From contig NC_073628.1 of the NCBI RefSeq assembly GCF_029407905.1, positions 47,885,501-47,949,500 of the forward strand: DNA of 64,000 bases, in the 5' to 3' direction. The position numbers and the translations under genes are program-made. The notes under the pieces are model-generated. The model was not told the DNA's origin, did not search any database, and saw nothing but the letters and a program-made list of their open reading frames with translations. Below, piece by piece: positions 22,711-33,720 of the stretch. Each line of letters opens with the position of its first letter. The stretch's first letter is position 1. The stretch comes from Bubalus kerabau (taxonomy: Eukaryota; Chordata; Mammalia; Artiodactyla; Bovidae).

Positions 22711-23801
22711 TCCAATCCAAGGCTCTTCTTTTTAATGTAAGCATTTATAGTTACACATTTCTCTCTGATCCTGCTTTCACTGCATCTCATAAATTTTGTT
22801 ATGCTGTTTTTGTTTTCATAGTATTTTCTTTTTGGCCTATATGTCATTTGAATATATGTTTAAATTTCCACCCTTTTGTGGATTTTCCAGTTTTCCTTCT
22901 GTTCTTGATGTCTAATTTCATTCCAATATGATCATAAAAGATATTTTGAATGATCTGAATCTTTTAAAATTCCTTGACTTCTTTAGTGGACTCACATATG
23001 GTCTACACTGGAGAATCTTCCATGTATACTTGACAAGAATGTGCATTCTGCTGCTGATGGGTTTATTTTGGGGCTTTCTATTCAGTTTCATTGATCTGTA
23101 GTTTTTTATGCCAATGTTTTGATTACAGTAAAATCAATGTTTGATTGTTATAAATCAATGGTTTGATTATTATAGCTTTGTTATGTAGTTTGAAACCAGG
23201 AAGTATGAAACCTCCAGCTTTGATCTTTCTGAAGAGCATTTTAGGTATTTGGGGCCTTTTCTGGTGCCATACAAATTTTAGGACTTTTTTTTTCTTCTAC
23301 TTTTGATAGGGATATAATGAAGATTGCTTTGCAGTATATGGACATTTTAACAATATTAGTTCTTCAAATTCATGAATATGGAATCTTACCATCTATTTTT
23401 GTCTTCTTCAATTTCTTTCATCAATGACTTTCAGTTTTCAGGTTATAGATCTTTCATTTCCTTGGTAAAACTTATTTATACATATTTTTCTTTTGAATTC
23501 TCTTGTAAATAATTGTTTAATATATAGATGTTCTGTTATTAGGTGCATATGTATTTATAATTTTATGTAAACTTTATGAATTGTTATCACTTTATAACAT
23601 TTTATTATTATAGAGTGAACTTCTTTGTCTCATTATAGCTTTTGATTTAAAGTCTATTTTGTTTGCTAAGTATAGCTATACTTGCCCTCTTTGGGTTTCC
23701 ATTTGAATTAATATCTTTTTCTACTTCCTCACTTCCAGTCTATTTGTGTTATTAAAACTGAGATGAGTCTCTTGTAGGTAGTATTTATCTGCATTTTGAG
23801 T

Positions 23802-23990
23802 CTTTTTTTAATTTTAATTGGAGGCCAATTGGAGGCTAATTACTTTACAATATTGAATACAATATTGTATTGTATTCATCAACATGAATCCACCACGGGC
23901 GTATATGTGTTCCCCATCCTGAACCCCCTTCCCACCTCCCTCCCCATACCATCCCTCTGGGTCATCCCAGTGCACCAGCCCCAAGCATCC
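23802..23990 (-). mobile_element. L1 3' end fragment, antisense, nested
   Basis: Begins in T-rich sequence (the reversed A tail), then TTGGAGGCCAATTGGAGGC, GTTCCCCATCCTGAACCC and GTCATCCCAGTGCACCAGCCCC, which is the reverse of the young ruminant L1 3' UTR seen at 15950-16080. It lies inside the ancient antisense L1. Confidence 0.85.
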
Positions 23991-24633
23991 TGTTTTTGTT
24001 TTTAATCCATTTAATCACTTAGGTCTTTTGATTGGATAATTTAGTGCATTTACATTTAAGCAATTGTTTATAGGTGTGGACTTAACTATTGTTGCTTAGT
24101 TACTGTATTCTGGTTATTTTGTAATTTCTTTGTTTCTTTCTTCATCCCTTGCTTTCTTTCTTTGTGATCTGATGATTTTCTGAAGTGATATTCTTGATAT
24201 GTTTCTCTTTATCTTTTATGTGCCTATTATAGACTTTTGCTTTTTGCTTACCAGAGGCTTACATAGAATATGGCAACCTATTTAGGCTAATAATAATTTT
24301 ATTGCAAATGGATATAAACGTTCTTCTCCCAACATTTTATGGTTTTACTGTCATAATTTGTGTGTTTTTTACTTTGTGTAATCATTAATATATTAGAGTT
24401 GTAATTTTTAAAATACATTTTTTTTACTTTTATACTAGACTTATAAGTGATTTACCCAACACCATTTACAATAGCTTATTCTGAATTTAACTTTATATTT
24501 GCTGTGCCAAAAAGTGGTCTATTTTTATATGCTTTCCTGTCACTAATCAGCATCCTTTGTTTCATCAAGAATAACCCCTTTTAGCATAAATCCAGTGATG
24601 ATGAGCTCCTTCAGCATTTTGTTGCTGTTGTTT

Positions 24634-24922
24634 GCTGCTGCTTGCTGCTGCTGCTACTGCTAAATCACTTCAGTGGTGTCCGACTCTGTGCAACCCCAGA
24701 GAGGGCAGCCCACCAGGCTCCCCAGTCCCTGGGATTCTCCAGGCAAGAACACTGAAGTGGGTTGCCATTTCCTTCTCCAATGCATGAAAGTGAAAAGTGA
24801 AAGTGAAGTCACTCAGTCATGTCAGACTCTTAGCGACCTCATGGACTGCAGCCTACCAGGTTCCTCCATCCATGGGATTTTCCAGGCAAAAGTACTGGAG
24901 TGGGGTGCCATTGCCTTCTCCA
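24634..24922 (-). mobile_element. BOV-A2 SINE with 13-bp target duplication
   Basis: Complete reverse dimer, (GCT)n side on the left. GTTGCTGTTGTTT is duplicated at 24621-24633 and 24923-24935. Nested in the ancient L1. Confidence 0.96.
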
Positions 24923-24957
24923 GTTGCTGTTGTTTAGAGCAATTTTTATCTCTTCTT

Positions 24958-25128
24958 TAGGTTTCCCTGGTGGCTCAGTGGTAAAGAATACACCCGCAAT
25001 GCAGAACACCTGGGTTCAATCCCTGGGTTAGGAAGAGCCCCTGGAGAAGGGAAAGGCTACCCCCTCCAGTATTCTGGCCTGGAGAATTCCACAAAGAGTC
25101 AGACATGACTGAGTGACTTTCATTTCAC
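24958..25128 (+). mobile_element. Bov-tA SINE with 13-bp target duplication
   Basis: Sense copy with a readable pol III A box (TGGCTCAGTGG, 24971-24981) and B box (GGTTCAATCCC, 25013-25023). The body is shortened: about 30 bases around the GGAGCCTGG region are missing between GAGAATTCC and ACAAAGAGTC. TTTATCTCTTCTT flanks it at 24945-24957 and 25129-25141. Confidence 0.95.
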
Positions 25129-25993
25129 TTTATCTCTTCTTCAGATCTCTTGGACAACTTTGCTGAGTAGAATATTCTTGGCTGCAGCCAGCCCATTTTC
25201 AATTCCATCTTAACTTTTACCTTCTGCTTGTAGTGAACTTAAAGATTAGCCAAAGTTGAATGTTATGATCTCTTCGGATCTGTTCTGAGCATATTTCTTG
25301 CCCTGCATATGCACATGGCCTTTCTAGTAGCCCCAGTATATGCTGAAACCTTTCAAAGCTCTTATTCCCCCAAATTCTCACTACCAATGTTTTCTTTCCA
25401 AGCTATGTGTTTATTATGTACCTCAACTATTGTTTCTTTGCCCTGCACAGCAGGAGCTTTTCCTTGATTTCTCAATGTTTTTCAGAGCTGCTTCTGATAG
25501 AATTCCCAGGTAGGCAAAACAAAGGGAAGCCCTGGCATAAGTGATGTTGGAAATCTGTCAGGCCAAAGCAAATTATGTCTTGGGAACTGTGTCTGCTCTA
25601 TTTACTTTAAAAATAAGATGCCCGCATCTGGAATGTGGGCTGGCATCCTCAAGAACTTGACGATGCTAGGAAAATGGATGACGTCAAGGTCAACTAAAAG
25701 GCCACAATGAATTTCTACCCTGTTTAAGCTGTCTTTAAGAATTTTCCTATTTTCTCTAAATTTTTGACTGTCTCTCTCAGTTCTACTAATTCTGACTGTT
25801 TTTACTAGATCTTTAAGTGTTTCTGGAGAGGAACAGAACCCCAGAGTTCCCTACTCTGCCATTTTCAATGACATCACCTACACCTGCATTTCTTAATTTG
25901 AATAATCGTGTACTATCAAATGGACAGCACATGATTCTAGTTCTTTGATTTTCTGATATAATAGAGGTCATGTCCATCATACAGAAATGTGTT

Positions 25994-25994
25994 A

Positions 25995-26031
<37 letters not shown>

Positions 26032-26036
26032 TACAA
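25994..26036. repeat. (TA)n(CA)n microsatellite
   Basis: TA units followed by ACACACACAC and ATACA. Confidence 0.95.
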
Positions 26037-26040
26037 TAAG

Positions 26041-28084
26041 TCATAATCAGTAATGAAGGAGCTTAGAGGGAAAGCAATATTAAAATCAGCAAGTTAAAGA
26101 AAGTGACTTGTTCAATGTTGCTCTATTCTTTTTTAATGGAACAGGAGGCAGTGCCCATGTATTCTGTCTTTCAGCTCAGTGCAATGCCATACATAAATCA
26201 TCATAGTAGAGAAGATTGCTGTTGAATATTCACTAGAGAATACTTTGTAACTTCCAGTTCAGTCTCTTGTTGGTGACATAAAACTTAAATCAATAAAAAA
26301 AGTACCTATCATTAATCGTCAAAGCTAGCAACATCGGACTTCATGATATGATTTTGAAAACCCTTCTAATATCTGACACAGAGATCCAATTTCTCTCTAT
26401 AAATCTTCTTAAAGGTATGCTGTCTTACTAGTGCTTCTAAATTTGGATCTTATATTTTATCTTTTTAGATTGATTCAAAGTGAGACCAAATGTAAAAAGC
26501 AATACATATATGTGTATGTAAGGGGAAGGAAAAGTGTAATAATGATAGAGTTTATTATCAAGCTTCTTGATAAATCTTTGCAAAGTCAAGCTAATTTACT
26601 GCCTAGTGATATATTAGAAAATATTTCACATGAGTTTAATGAGCAAGGTACAGTTAAATCCTTGCAACAGAGAAGGTACAAAAGCAACAAGCACAACCTG
26701 AGAATCCTATATGGTAACCGATATTCATGGACAACAGTCAAAAGTTTTGTTAGAGACAAATGCCCAAGTGCTAGCAAATTATGTGCTTAAACCTACAAAT
26801 ATTCATATCTCTTCTGTTTTTTTTTCTGTTTTTTTTTTTTATTAGCTGTTTTCTTTGAAGACAATTTTAATGAGAATTGTGATCTTCGTCTCTCTCATAT
26901 CCAAGTCTGATGTTATTATGCCTGGTGATATTCAGTCAGTTTCATCCAAACGCCAGAATTTTATGTGTAAAAGTCTTTCCTGTTCTTTGCCTTATAAAGT
27001 TCCTAAGTGATTTCTGCCAGCAAACTTTTCAACCTGACTCAGTCCCCGCTGTTTTACGCTAACATAGTTTTTCAGCTGGGGAGTATTTCATGTTGGAAAG
27101 ATGATGATATAGTCTTAAAAGTTTGTAAAGTGTCTACACAGGAACAAAGGCTTTACCCATATTTTAATTGTTTGTAGTATACTTTAAATTTTATCAGAAT
27201 GAAAAAAAAATAATCTCAAACATCAAGCTTTGTGGTTTTGCAGCTTTGCTAAAGTCACTGAGAAATATAGTCAAATATATTCATAAATCATCTGAAATAA
27301 ATTTAGCCATTATGAAGGCTTTTGCCTTTCCTGATAGATAGTGGCTTGGAGTATAAATGCCTAAAAATCATTATTCTTAGAAGAAAATAATATTCAATAA
27401 AATGAGTCAAAAATCTCCTATAAAGTCTTCTAGTTATTTTCTGGCAGAAAAAGAGCATTTTGTCATTAACAAAAATAAGGAAATGGATGTATGTGTTAAA
27501 TGATTTATCCCAGGTCTGACTACTTTTGGTTATGTCTGTTTCTTGCCCAATCCTCAGGTGGCAATCCACAAACAGAAGTGTGACCAGGTGTCCACCACAT
27601 GGGTTTCCGTGATGCACATCCCTTTCAGCGATTAACCTGCCATTTTCTCTTGAGTATTATCTTTGTAGCCCTTTAGGAAGAGTAGTAATATGAAATTGAA
27701 AACTAAAGTTCACAGCCACTCCTAATCCTCAAATTTCATTATGACATCCCTTTATTTGGAAATTAAAAGCAAAGATATTTTCACTTGACTTCATACTGTG
27801 AGAGAAATTAGAAATGCTGAGTGATAGTAAGACTGGCAGATTTTCTTTAAAAAGTTTCCCACAAAAAAAAAAAAAACCCAAAAAGGGCAAATATTTAATA
27901 TCTAGCATGTGTGGTTAAAAGGATGATAGAAGGAGAATTGTAAGACTGTTTAATTCTCCCACAGATATCTCTGTAGATAAAAGACTTTGCAAATCCCTGA
28001 GTTATCCTGTGTTCCAGTTTCCAACTCACACATCACTTGCTTTTTTTCTATTATGTTTATGTTATGCTTTATTGACTGAAAAAA
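26041..28084. other. Unassigned AT-rich sequence
   Basis: No gene visible. A 119-codon plus frame (26431-26790) and a 104-codon minus frame (27303-27617) lack known motifs and look like chance frames. Homopolymer runs of T near 26829 and A near 27866. Confidence 0.5.
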
Positions 28085-28495
28085 AATGCACAACCTAAAA
28101 GCTGAGAGTTATGTTTTATTTGAGGCATGGCTGAAGACTATAGCCTGGGAACCAGCCTTTCAGAGATCTTTGGGGAACTGTTCCAAAGAGATAAGGGAGG
28201 AGCCAGGATACATAGCAGTTCTTGCTGAAAAACAACAACAACAACATATAGTTGAATGTCAAAAGATTACTAATCACACATACAAAAAAAAACCAGACAT
28301 CTCAAATTTCAGTGCCTTTCTATTTATGGAAAGATGCAGGAGTGTTGCTCACTGAGAACATCCCTTTGATATACACCTTAACTCCAAAGGACCGAACCAT
28401 GTTTTTCTCCATCTGAATTCTCTCAGGGTGGCAGCAGTGTCTGATGGCTTGATGGTGGGCAACGTTTGTGTTTACTAAAATGCCAGGTAACTTTT
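28085..28495. repeat. Possible LTR remnant, family unknown
   Basis: Contains ACAACCTAAAAGCTGAGAG, GTTATGTTTTATTTGAGGC, GGAGCCAGGATACATAGCAG and CCTTTGATATACACCTTAAC. I recall these as a repeated artiodactyl LTR-like sequence, but cannot name it. An internal (CAA)n tract lies near 28230-28246. No target duplication found. Confidence 0.4.
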
Positions 28496-28734
28496 TTTTT
28501 TTTTGATCCACAGGTTTTATTTCTGGTTTCAGAAGTAGGTTAATAAACAAAATCTTCTGGAACTTTACAAGTACTTGGAATTTCGCCATTTTATATTTCA
28601 CTTTTGGAACCTCACTTTCTACTGATAGTCCCTGTACTTAAAGCACAAAAAATACAAAACTTACATTTGCTTTTTAAAATGTAAACAGAAGGCAAATTCA
28701 GGAATGTAATTATTATCATGTCCTTGGAAAATGC

Positions 28735-28805
28735 ATTAGTTTTTTTTTATTTTTTATTTTTTTAATTTATTTATTTTAATTGGAGGCTGATTATTTTACA
28801 ATATC
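28735..28805 (-). mobile_element. Very short L1 3' tail, antisense
   Basis: T/A-rich tract followed by TTAATTGGAGGCTGATTATT, the reverse of the last bases of the ruminant L1 3' UTR. Extreme 5' truncation. Confidence 0.75.
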
Positions 28806-30395
28806 ATTATCAATGTTTTGAACAGAAACTTTAAATACAAAGTAAGGAAGTTGCCAACAGCCATTCGGCTTCTTTTATTTTAAGTCATCAATGTACATTA
28901 TCAGTGAATACTCACTGATAATTCCGATCCTATTGCTAAACTCTATATTGTGTGCATGAAGTAATTATCTATATGGCCATGTGTCCATGCCATTCTGTGT
29001 CCCAGGGCTGTCCTGCTTCTCACCGACATATTCCCTCAAGTCATAATCAACCCCTCTCTTATTTCTACCTTCTATCTGTAGCAAATTTAATTCTTGTAAA
29101 TAAGCTATCATGTTAGAGATGTTAGTTTACTTCTGGAATTTTCCTTAGGGGCTTATTTTTCATAGTGCTAAATTCCTTTAGTTTGCACTCCAAAACTGTA
29201 GCGTGGTGGTAGGAGCAGGCAGTGGAGGCCGAGCAGGGACTCCGTGTGCTTTGCTCCTCGCTTTATCTTAATGAGGTACGGTGTCCTTAGGGTATTTTTG
29301 TTGTCACAGTAAGGAGGGCACTGTTGTCAAGGGCAAGGAGATAATAGGCAAGAATGCTAGTATCCCTAAGGTAGTCTTAGAATATCCCACTTATCAAAAC
29401 AGCATCCTGCATTCCATGGCACTTTGAAATATGTGTATACATATTTATTAATGCATAAAACATCTCATAGAAATATAATCTTAAAATGTATCACTATATA
29501 ATCTTTGAATCCACATTAGTTTTTATTTTCATTAAATTTTCCAGGAATGTGATACTCTATAACTAGAGGGAACATTATTTTTTATTTTGTTTGGAATTTT
29601 AAATGGGTTGTTCACCTTTAGAAAGATCATAGCATGAGAAGCAATGTCAGTTTTGGGTATTTCAGTCACCTCTATAATTATCGATTTGAATTTATGCCTT
29701 ATTCATTAATATTCATTATATCTATAGGACCAAGCATATGGCCATTTCCTTACATTTTACAAAGTCACTATGCTGAAGCATTTACATATTGAATGACAAT
29801 TACAATCATTACTGTTAGGACATTATATTGATTTTTAAGTAATATGAATAAGTGTTTAATAGTTTCTGTGAATTATGTTAGGATACTAAAGGAGACTTTA
29901 TATCATAAAGTTACTGAATAAGGACACTGAACCTGTTAGAATTGATAATCACAGTTCTATAATATATGAAATGACTTGTGGAAAAATAAAGGGCTAAAAC
30001 AAGAATTGCCTCCATGATCTGGGACTGACTTCGAGTCAGAATACAGAATAGAAAAAGATCCAAAACAAATCAGAGGAAAGAGACAAAATGGCATTCTGAC
30101 TCACTGGAGTTAGGTCACACAAGTAGTTTCAAGTGTCTCGCTCATTAATTCAAAGAACATTAGTTTTAAAAATGGGGGAAAAAAAGACTAATGATTAAAA
30201 CAATCAGGGACTGAATGAGCTTCTGCTGAGTGGGACAGAGGGTGCAATTTGTGGTAAGGTCAAAGAAAGGCAAAAATGTCATTTGGAAAATGGATGATCA
30301 GTAGAGAGGCTGTCCCTGCTCAGCTCTTGACTTGGTTTTGTTATAAAGGAACCTGAGTAATAAGATTACTCAGCTCTGGTGCCCCTATCTGTTTC
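28806..30395. other. Unassigned AT-rich sequence
   Basis: Apart from the small hairpin at 28897, no gene or recognised repeat is seen. A short, more GC-rich part near 29200-29290 has no readable frame of note. Confidence 0.5.
28897..28922. repeat. Perfect 11-bp hairpin repeat
   Basis: ATTATCAGTGA (28897-28907) and TCACTGATAAT (28912-28922) are exact reverse complements with spacer ATAC. Lies in otherwise unassigned DNA. Confidence 0.9.
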
Positions 30396-30575
30396 TCTTT
30401 CTAAATATAAAATACAGTATTGTCAACTATAGTTAGGATTTACTTATAACTAGAAGTTTGTAACTTTTGACCTCCTCACATAATTCCTCCACCTACCACC
30501 TCTGGCAACTACCAGTCTGATCTTTCCATTCTCTCTCTTTCCATGAGCTCTTATTTTTGGTTTTTCTCTCTGGTG
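30396..30575 (-). mobile_element. Ancient L1 3' UTR fragment, antisense
   Basis: TTATAACTAGAAGTTTGTAAC, TTTGACCTCC and CTCTGGCAACTACCAGTCTG are the reverse complement of phrases seen in sense in the ancient L1 at 32641-33095. Confidence 0.65.
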
Positions 30576-30773
30576 TTTAAACCCCTGCATTTCCTTCTTT
30601 AGTTCCTTTTATTCTCACCTGAGTGTGCAATTCCTACAGTGCCCTTTATACCAGCTTCTGATGTCTACTTGCTCCTGATGTATTGCTCTCTCTAAACTAT
30701 GCTTTTGAGCATGGGGGATCAGTGAAGGCCATAATTTCCGTGTGTCTTTTGAACTCTCACCTTTTGGTGGTTG

Positions 30774-31148
30774 CTGTTCAGTTGCTAAGTCATGTCCAAC
30801 TGTTTTGAGACCTCATGGACTGCAGCACACCAGGCTTTTCTCTCCTCCACTACCTCCCAGTATTAGCTCAAATTCAAGTCCCTTAAGTTGATGATGCTGT
30901 CTAACCATCTCACCTCTGCCAGCCCCTCTCCTTTTGCCTTAGTCTTTCCCAGCATCAGGGTCTTCTTCAGTGAGTAGGCTTTCTGCCCAGGTGGCCAAAG
31001 CATTGGAGCTTCAGCTTGGCAACAGTCCTTCCAATGAATATTCAGGGATGCTTTCCTTTAGGATTGACTGGCTTGATCCCCTTGCAGTCCCAGGGACCCT
31101 CAAGAGTTGTTTCCAACAAACATCACAATTCCAAAGCATCGATTCTAT
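30774..31148 (-). mobile_element. BovB 3' fragment, diverged, minus strand
   Basis: Reverse BovB tail: CAGTTGCTAAGTCATGTCC, AGCATCAGGGTCTTCTTCAG, CCTTCCAATGAATATTCAGG and CTTGCAGTCCCAGGGACC. More diverged than the other copies and ends in the C-terminal domain region. Confidence 0.88.
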
Positions 31149-31282
31149 ACTTAGCATCTAGCACAGACTTTAATTACAAATACTGTCAATGATTCTTGAC
31201 CTTATTCTTTATTTTTGATCACTGGTCTAGATTCATTACAGTCACACATAGATGGAAATTAAAACAGGCCTTTTGAAAGATG

Positions 31283-31411
31283 GAGAAGGATATGACAACC
31301 CACTCCAGTGTTCTTGCCTGGAGAATCCCAGGGACGAGGGAGCCTGGTGGGCTGCCGTCTATGGGGTCGCACAGATTCGGACACGACTGAAGCGACTTAG
31401 CAGCAGCAGGA
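31283..31411 (+). mobile_element. Half BOV-A2 SINE (second unit only)
   Basis: From GAGAAGGATATGACAACCC to GAAGCGACTTAGCAGCAGC. Flanks 31271-31282 and 31412-31423 match at 10 of 12 bases (core GAAAGATG), consistent with a 5'-truncated insertion. Confidence 0.9.
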
Positions 31412-31423
31412 GTTCGAAAGATG

Positions 31424-31963
31424 ATTCACTCTTTCAGGTTGTTTATGTGTCTTTGCTGATGTCTGTCTTCATGCAACCAAGAAATTGTTACCCTTTTGAG
31501 TCTTGTAATAATATTCAAAGCCCACGAAAAAAATTTATCAGAAAACATTTAAGCATCTGGTGACATTTGACATAAAGTGAAAGTGTTACAACTATTACAG
31601 AGATCGGAAAACTTTTCTTTAAAGGTCTAAACAGTGAATATTTTGGGCTTTGGACCAAATAGTGTTTGTCAAATGTATAGAATATTACCAGTGTAGTGCA
31701 AAAGCAGGCCTACCCAAGGCAAATACAAATGAATATGCCTGGTTACAATAAAACTTTATTTACAAGAAAAGGCTCATAGGAGATGGTTTGCAATGTGTAG
31801 GATTATGTTTACTGTGTAAAGTATGTAAAAATGTTTAAGCTTTGTCAAAATTCTGTACTCAAAAATGATGATGTATAAAGCTTAAAACTGGGAGGGAGTT
31901 GATATTTATTGTTATAAGGGGACATATGCTCCTCTTTCTTACACCCATTTCTTAACTATTTAA
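31424..31963. other. Unassigned sequence
   Basis: AT-rich; no gene or named repeat seen. Confidence 0.5.
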
Positions 31964-31971
31964 AATGTTTT

Positions 31972-32179
31972 GAGTGACGTCACTCAGTTGTGTCTGACTC
32001 TTTGCAACCCCGTGGACTGTAGCCTACCACGCTCCTCTGTCCATGGGATTTTCCAGGCAAGAGTACTGGAGTGGGTTGCCATTTCCTTCTCCAGAGGATC
32101 TTTTCAACCCAGGGATTGAACCTGGGTCTTCCGCACTGTAGGCAGACGCTTTACCGTATGAGCTACCAGGGAAGTCCTT
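31972..32179 (-). mobile_element. Bov-tA SINE with 8-bp target duplication
   Basis: Reverse copy from GTCACTCAGTTGTGTCTG to GAGCTACCAGGGAAGTCC. AATGTTTT at 31964-31971 and 32180-32187. Confidence 0.93.
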
Positions 32180-32187
32180 AATGTTTT

Positions 32188-32640
32188 AGAGTAGTTAAAT
32201 TGTACAACCAAGTGCACTTTTCTAAACAGTGAGAGCTATTTAAAAAAAAAACATCAATGCTCCATACAATTATTGGAATGAAAAGATAAAAAATAAGGAG
32301 GTGATGAAAATACAATATTGGAGGGATGTTTACCTAATCACTAGTATAAACTATCTTCCATTCTTGGCCTGGTCAAGAATTACTTGCATATGTGTGTGTA
32401 TGTGTGTCTCTACATAAATGGCTCCCTAAGTCTTTTACCCTTTGTCAAAAATTTCCACATGACAGATTAAAGTTACTGTCATCAAAATAAAAATCAGAGC
32501 CTGAGAAATGTTTTTATACTGAATTCAGTTCCTATTTAACATTCCTATTTTGGATGACTTCTACTTTAGAACTTGTTCCAAAAGTATCTCAGGTCAAAAT
32601 TAATTCAAGAAATTTAAAATCAGTCATAAAAAGAAGGAAA
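32188..32640. other. Unassigned AT-rich sequence
   Basis: No gene or named repeat; a short TGTGTG-rich stretch near 32390-32408. Confidence 0.5.
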
Positions 32641-33095
32641 TCCTGCCATTTGTAACAGTGTTCATGGGATTTGGGAGAATTACACTAAGTGAAAGACAAA
32701 TATTGCATAATTTCACTTATATGTGTAATGTGGAAAAAAACAAAAAAAACAAAAATGCAAAACCAAACTCATAGAAGCAGGGATCAGATTGGTAGTTGCC
32801 AGAAGTGGTAGAAGGAGGAATTATGTGATGGGGTCAAAAGTTACAAACTTCTAGTTATAAGTAAATCCTAACTATAGTTGGCAATACTGTATTTTATATT
32901 GAGAACTTGCTAAGAAATTAGGGTCTCAAAAGTTCTTACCAAAAGGAAAAAAAAGAAAATGTAGCCACATAATGTGATGGATGTTAGCTAAACTTATATT
33001 TGTAATCATTTCACAATAATATCAACTCATTATGTTGTATATGTTAAAGTTTTATAATGTAATATGTCAATAACAACCCAATAAAGCTGAAAAGA
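32641..33095 (+). mobile_element. Ancient L1 3' end, sense
   Basis: ACTAAGTGAAAGACAAATATTG, TTCACTTATATGTGTAATG, CAGATTGGTAGTTGCCAG, GATGGATGTTAGCTAAAC and CATTATGTTGTATATG are in the order of old L1 ORF2-end/3' UTR sequence (L1MB type by recall). It ends near an AATAAAGC-like signal. Confidence 0.78.
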
Positions 33096-33334
33096 TAAAA
33101 TTAAAAAGTTATTTGCAGGTTTTTTAATTTAGTATTTAGGATATGGGGTTCTGGGGAAAAAAAAAAAAAAAAAAACTAACCAAGCTTAAATTCTCACAGT
33201 CATTTGGTCAGTTATCTAATGTTACGTTCTGAAGTATCTTTGCATTTATTTTCTTAGAAAGAAAAACTCACTTTTCAGAAGTTATATAAAAATGTTCCAT
33301 CTTGCTCTTACTGTTTCTTGTCTATTAAGTTATA

Positions 33335-33720
33335 ACTCCATTCATTCATTTAAAAAGTATTTAATGGGGGCTTTCTACATGCAAGTCTTGTTTATGCTTT
33401 GCTTAGTCGCTCAGTGGTGTCTGACTCTCTCTAGTCCCATGGACCATAACCCGCCATGCTCCTCTGTTCATGGAATTCTCCAGGCGAGTACTGGAGTGGG
33501 TTGCCATTTCTTCCTCCAGGGAATCTTTCCAATCCAGAGATCAAACTTGCATCTCTTCAGTCTCCTGCATTGGCAGGAAGATTCTTTACCACTAGCACCA
33601 CCTGGGAAGTCCTTATATATAAGTAAATGGATATGACTCTTGCTCTTATGGAGTTTCTAGGCTGATAAACAAGCCAGAGTAAACAAGTAGATGCAGGAAT
33701 GTTTATTTAAAATATAATCA
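33335..33720 (-). repeat. L2-like fragment split by a Bov-tA
   Basis: CATTCATTCATTTAAAAAGTA on the left and CTCTTATGGAGTTTCTAGGC, AACAAGCCAGAGTAAACAAG on the right match L2 3' sequence read in reverse. The Bov-tA at 33394-33612 separates the halves. Strongly decayed. Confidence 0.5.
33394..33612 (-). mobile_element. Bov-tA SINE
   Basis: Reverse full-length copy: TGCTTTGCTTAGTCGCTCAG on the left, AGCACCACCTGGGAAGTCC on the right. A few bases around GGCGAGTACTGG are deleted. Confidence 0.92.

Larger units (their letters stand above)
22711..25870 (-). mobile_element. Long ancient L1, antisense, with nested insertions
   Basis: Antisense ORF2 phrases run left to right: GCTTTCACTGCATCTCATAA (22777), TTTCATTCCAATATGATCA (22915), GTGCATTCTGCTGCTGATGGG (23042), CTTCTTTGTCTCATTATAGC (23620) and GAGTCTCTTGTAGGTAG (23765). 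A piece from a later part of ORF2 sits within it (about 23100-23530: GAAACCTCCAGCTTTGATC; TATGGACATTTTAACAATA), so an older nested L1 or a rearrangement is likely. From about 25230 the match is weaker, but CCCTACTCTGCCATTTTC at 25846 looks like the antisense start of an old L1 5' UTR. It carries three younger insertions (23802, 24634, 24958). Confidence 0.6.

Noticed and set aside
24971..25023. tRNA-like A and B boxes
   Set aside because: They belong to the Bov-tA SINE head; the cloverleaf is not intact and the unit has a Bov-A body, so it is not a tRNA gene. The same applies to the other Bov-tA copies.
26431..26790. 119-codon open frame
   Set aside because: No recognisable domain, AT-driven composition, no splice or promoter context; expected by chance in AT-rich DNA.
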